A stretch of 64,000 nt of DNA, from the NCBI RefSeq assembly GCF_905475395.1, contig NC_058337.1, forward strand, positions 90,142,368 through 90,206,367. Reading direction: 5' to 3'. The translations under genes were made by a program, and so were the position numbers. Below, piece after piece: positions 60,641-64,000 of the stretch. The notes below the pieces were generated by a model, which saw only the letters and a program-made list of their open reading frames with translations, was not told where the DNA came from and made no database searches. The first letter of the stretch is position 1, and every line of letters starts with the position of its first letter. Origin of the DNA: Chrysoperla carnea (Eukaryota > Arthropoda > Insecta > Neuroptera > Chrysopidae).

Positions 60641-62360
60641 GTAGGAAAATTTTATTTTTTAATTTAGCATTTACTTTTATGATAAAATTTTTATTTGAGA
60701 AGTTAATTAAAATATTTCAGAAATTACGTATTGCAAATTTTTTTAGATATACACCGATTGATATATTTAAGTAGGTACCTATGTGTTTTCAAAGTTAAAA
60801 TAATAAGCCTTTCAATCTATTTCACGAAAATTACAATTTTTCCGGCATCTAATTTTATTTTAAATAGATAATTGGGTATGATAAAAATTTATCTCAAATC
60901 TTGATTAAAAATGATTAAGTACATCAATATTTTATCACTAAGTCTCGTCTTATAGACATCTTACTATGTTAAAAAAATGTGGATTGAATTTTTTCACACT
61001 TTTCGACGAGATCTCAAATAATATTAAAGATATCGAATCTTAGCAATTTTCAATATGTTACGGTGTATTTAAAACTCAAGGCCAAAACATAATATTTTAT
61101 TGAATTAAAACAAAGGTATCAAATTATAATAGGCTATTCTACAGGTTTATTCACTCCAATAATTTTTGATAAATTTAATATTAGATAATATTATTTCTAA
61201 TAGCTATTTCAAAAACCAAACTTTTTATGACTGATTGCTTGACTATTATGATTTATATAATGATGCAAAAGGATTTCAATTTGTGCTGAAAAGTTTACTA
61301 ATCGAAAATTCTAACTTAATTACGATTAACAAAACTATTCTTAGATAATTGACAAATTTGCTGTAGTTTTTCAGGATTAATATAAAAAAAATACAGGTTT
61401 TCCTTTATGAAATTATCGAAAGTGGGTTAGTTAATTTTTCTAGAAAAATTATTCTTTTTATATTTAGTTTATTATTATATTAAGAGTTTTGGTCAAAATA
61501 GGACTAAAGATTTTCTATTTTATACGCTGTATTTAATTGAATTTTATTTATAATATTCAAATTTTCGATATTTCTTACTAAGTAATTTCAATGGTACCCA
61601 AAGATATATTAGAATTTTGTTGATGTATAATAATATTATGAGAATGTCGATTACATTTCAAAGATTACTGTTGTGTATACATACATGGCACATGGAGAGT
61701 TATTCAATGACATCACAATACAGGTTCAGTTACACGGTATAGTGTTTCCGATAAAAATTCAAAATTTGTTGTATCCTCAGTTTAGCTGTTTGAAGGTGTG
61801 TTATTTTATTTTAATTATTTTTTTAAACTTTAAGCCTAACATAAAGTTTAAAAAATCCTAATACCTTAATAATTAATTCACTTAAAATTATCGTAGTTAG
61901 TAAAGGTTCTTACAATTATGTGTTTTACTAACGAAACGAGGGCTTTTACCAAAATATGTACATATTCCGCTTGGTTAAAAAACTTAGGTTAAATAAACTC
62001 TGTTCATATATGTAGCTATATTGTGTATTATGTAAAAGTAATGAATTGTAGTGTATTATTTAAAAGTAATGAATTCTTAGATGCTAACATCATAGCCTGG
62101 ATCCGTTAATTGCGTAGCAGACTGCCACGTGAAAATTCGCATTTGATTATCGATTCAAGTTAATCAAAAATAATTACTTATTTATAAAAATTAATTTTGT
62201 TTATTCTCTTTTCTGCCATATTAATGAATTGTATCAATTATTAGATGTTATAACAAGTAAGATGGTTTGGCTCAATTGGTTTCATGCTAGTTTTTCACAC
62301 TAAATATCCGTGTTTGAATTTACACAATCAGTCATTCAAAGCAATGATCTGCGTAAATAT
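60641..62360 (+). other. Probable intron of the 60.2-kb gene
   Basis: AT-rich sequence after the exon-2 donor. A frame at 61673-61861 contains possible acceptors, but no exon could be defended. Confidence 0.4.
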
Positions 62361-63056
62361 GCAAAATGGGCTATTTTAATCTTTATATCTAAATATATCG
62401 TTAATAGTTTATCAATCAAAAAATTGCTTGAACAAATTTGCTGAGTTTTATGAGGGACATCATGTTCTGAGATCAGATTAGACCTAGTTCTTCGGTTTTC
62501 TTTAATAACCAATTTAAATTAACACTGTAAGTTAGAAAGTTGATCCTCATAAAAAAATGAGTTTTATGAGGGACATCATGTTCTGAGATCAGATTGGACC
62601 TAGTTCTTCGGTTTTCTTTAATAACCAACTTAAATAAACACTGTAAATTAGAAAGTTGATCCTCATAACAAAAAACCTAACAATTTTTGTTTAAAACATT
62701 TTTTTCTAAAAACGTTAGCTTAACGATGACGTTAGTATTAGCGATGACTTAAAAGTATGTCATTATTGCATTTAATTAAAACTATTGCATATTTTCAGTC
62801 GCATTTCCTCCGAAAGCTGACGATTTTCGAAAAAAAGTTTTGAACAAAAATTGTTAGTTTTTTTATGAGGATCAACTTTCTAATTTAAAGTGTTATTCTA
62901 TCTCTTACCGTTTATCATCTAAATTGACTATTAAAGAAACCCGAAGAACTAGGTCCAATCTGATGTCAGAACATGATACCTCCCATCAAACTCTACAACT
63001 TTTGTTATATGTTATTTTTTTGATTGGTTAACTACAAAACTAGATATTTGGGTAAT
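62361..63056. mobile_element. Second copy of the 33-kb foldback family, with an internal tandem duplication
   Basis: Left end (aaaatgggctattttaatc, then tctaaatatatcg) and right end (tattttttt-gattggttaactac, aaactagatatttgggt) correspond to the inverted arms of the element at 33027-33392. Arm phrases gacatcatgttctgagatca and ctagttcttcggttttcttt recur in inverse as gaagaactaggtcca-tctg and gtcagaacatgat. The left arm is partly duplicated with a 116-bp period (units from 62442 and 62558). The arms are well diverged compared with the 33-kb copy. Confidence 0.75.
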
Positions 63057-63440
63057 GGATGTTTAAAGGCTACTAGAAGCAAACTGGAAACGAATACCGT
63101 TTAATCATATCTTTACAAATATAACATGCGCACGCATGTATGCATATGGCGCGAACAGTGACACTGTTACTTTTGTATACTGATATAATTGAATAAACAT
63201 AACATATATGTACTACTAAACATAACATATAGTATACAAAACCGAATGCATAGATGTGTATACCCTCATATACATACATATTATATGCATACATAATCTA
63301 CCCCTGCTCCAATTTTTATGATTCTTTTACATATGTTATCAGTAAATATCCATTATTTAATTACATCAAGCATATTTAGTGTAATATGACGATTAAATTG
63401 ATGTGTTAAATCAATTTAATTTTACATATTCTGTTTCCTT

Positions 63441-63985
63441 TTTATACCATATACATAGTATATTAAGTTTAGTCCCAAGTTTGTAACGCTTAAAAATATT
63501 GATGATACGAAAAAAAGTTTGGTATAGGTGTTCATAGAATCATCTAATTAGTCCATTTTTGTTTGTCCGTCCGTCCGTCTGTGAACACGCTAACTCAAAA
63601 ACGAAAAAAGGTATCAAGCGGAAATTTTTTTAGCGTGGTTAGGACATAAACAGTGAGATCGAGTTCGTAAATGAGCAACATAGGTCAATCTTGAAAACCG
63701 TTAGAAATAGAACAAAAGGTTAAATGTAAAAAAAGTTCCTTATAAAAAAATAAACAATTTTTGTTTGAAATATTTTCTTGTAAACATCACTGTTTACCCA
63801 CGAGGGCACTAATTAGGTGCAAATTTTATAGTATGTATTAATAATATTAATATGGAAATTTAAGTTATGTGTGTGTGGATATCTTTCTTTATTTACGTGA
63901 CGCCACAAAAGATTGCGTCATCAACTCTATCTATACGTGGTATTTCAACAATTAACTCAGTTAATTGTTTGTTTTCACTTGTTTC
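63441..63985 (+). repeat. Second long copy of the 6.9-kb repeat family
   Basis: It starts ttataccatatacatag and ends tgtttgttttcacttgtt, collinear with 6868-7425. It shares ccgtccgtc, aacacgctaactcaaaaacg-like text and the aacatcactgtttaccc block. It lacks the phrase between aggtcaat and cttg-aaaccgttag that the first copy has (about 7121-7155). Confidence 0.7.
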
Positions 63986-64000
63986 TACATACCATTTAAA

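Noticed and set aside
61673-61861. Candidate third exon of the 60.2-kb gene
   Set aside because: Possible acceptors and donors exist, but the segments between them are only 12-15 bases and the peptide does not continue the character of the first 60 residues.
1-64000. CRISPR arrays, bacterial operons, rRNA genes
   Set aside because: None seen. The spliced animal genes and transposon content are eukaryotic and no regularly spaced short repeats were found.

Overview
This window is AT-rich eukaryotic nuclear DNA, almost certainly from an insect. The intron-containing genes, the insect-type ecdysteroid-kinase-like (EcKinase) gene, the orthologue of the fly synaptic F-box gene Fsn, and the dense load of foldback MITEs and decayed non-LTR retrotransposons all fit that. 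I cannot fix the insect order from the sequence. Everything below rests on reading conserved motifs, splice sites and repeats by eye.

Layout. 1-4.3 kb: repeat-rich DNA with a decayed non-LTR retrotransposon 3' end (1.2-1.74 kb), a 199-bp TA-flanked MITE (2.4 kb) and a hairpin repeat (3.47-3.9 kb). 4.30-6.61 kb: an intact, apparently intronless 769-residue gene made of two EcKinase/CHK domains in tandem. 8.7-9.1 kb: a broken paralogue of its second domain, cut off by a MITE cluster (9.09-9.78 kb). 10-36 kb: no intact gene recognised. It holds foldback elements at 10.0, 33.0 and 34.0 kb, a tRNA-like sequence at 14.70 kb, a dispersed repeat between TA microsatellites at 15.0 kb, an inverted array of about 220-bp repeats at 22.3-23.2 kb, and an antisense reverse-transcriptase relic at 28.3-29.4 kb.

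36.6-46.6 kb, plus strand: a complete five-exon TMEM164 orthologue (339 aa; acyltransferase-like multispanning membrane protein) with an 8-kb first intron that contains repeats and an unidentified coding relic at 42.7-43.07 kb. 47.2-48.1 kb: a dispersed repeat just after TMEM164. 48.1-55.6 kb: a quiet, very AT-rich stretch between convergent genes. 55.65-59.15 kb, minus strand: all three coding exons of Fsn/FBXO45 (265 aa), an F-box/SPRY ubiquitin-ligase subunit. 59.15-60.2 kb: a more GC-rich, probably bidirectional promoter with E-box, CCAAT, E2F-like and YY1-like motifs. 60.2-60.64 kb, plus strand: the first two coding exons (60 aa) of a gene I could not name, continuing past or through the right end. 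60.6-64 kb otherwise holds repeats, including a second copy of the 33-kb foldback family and a second copy of a repeat seen at 6.9 kb.

The genes do not form a functional unit. The most biologically interesting item is the two-domain EcKinase-like protein. Its N-terminal domain has lost both catalytic aspartates while its C-terminal domain keeps them, an apparent pseudokinase-kinase fusion with a decaying tandem paralogue next door.
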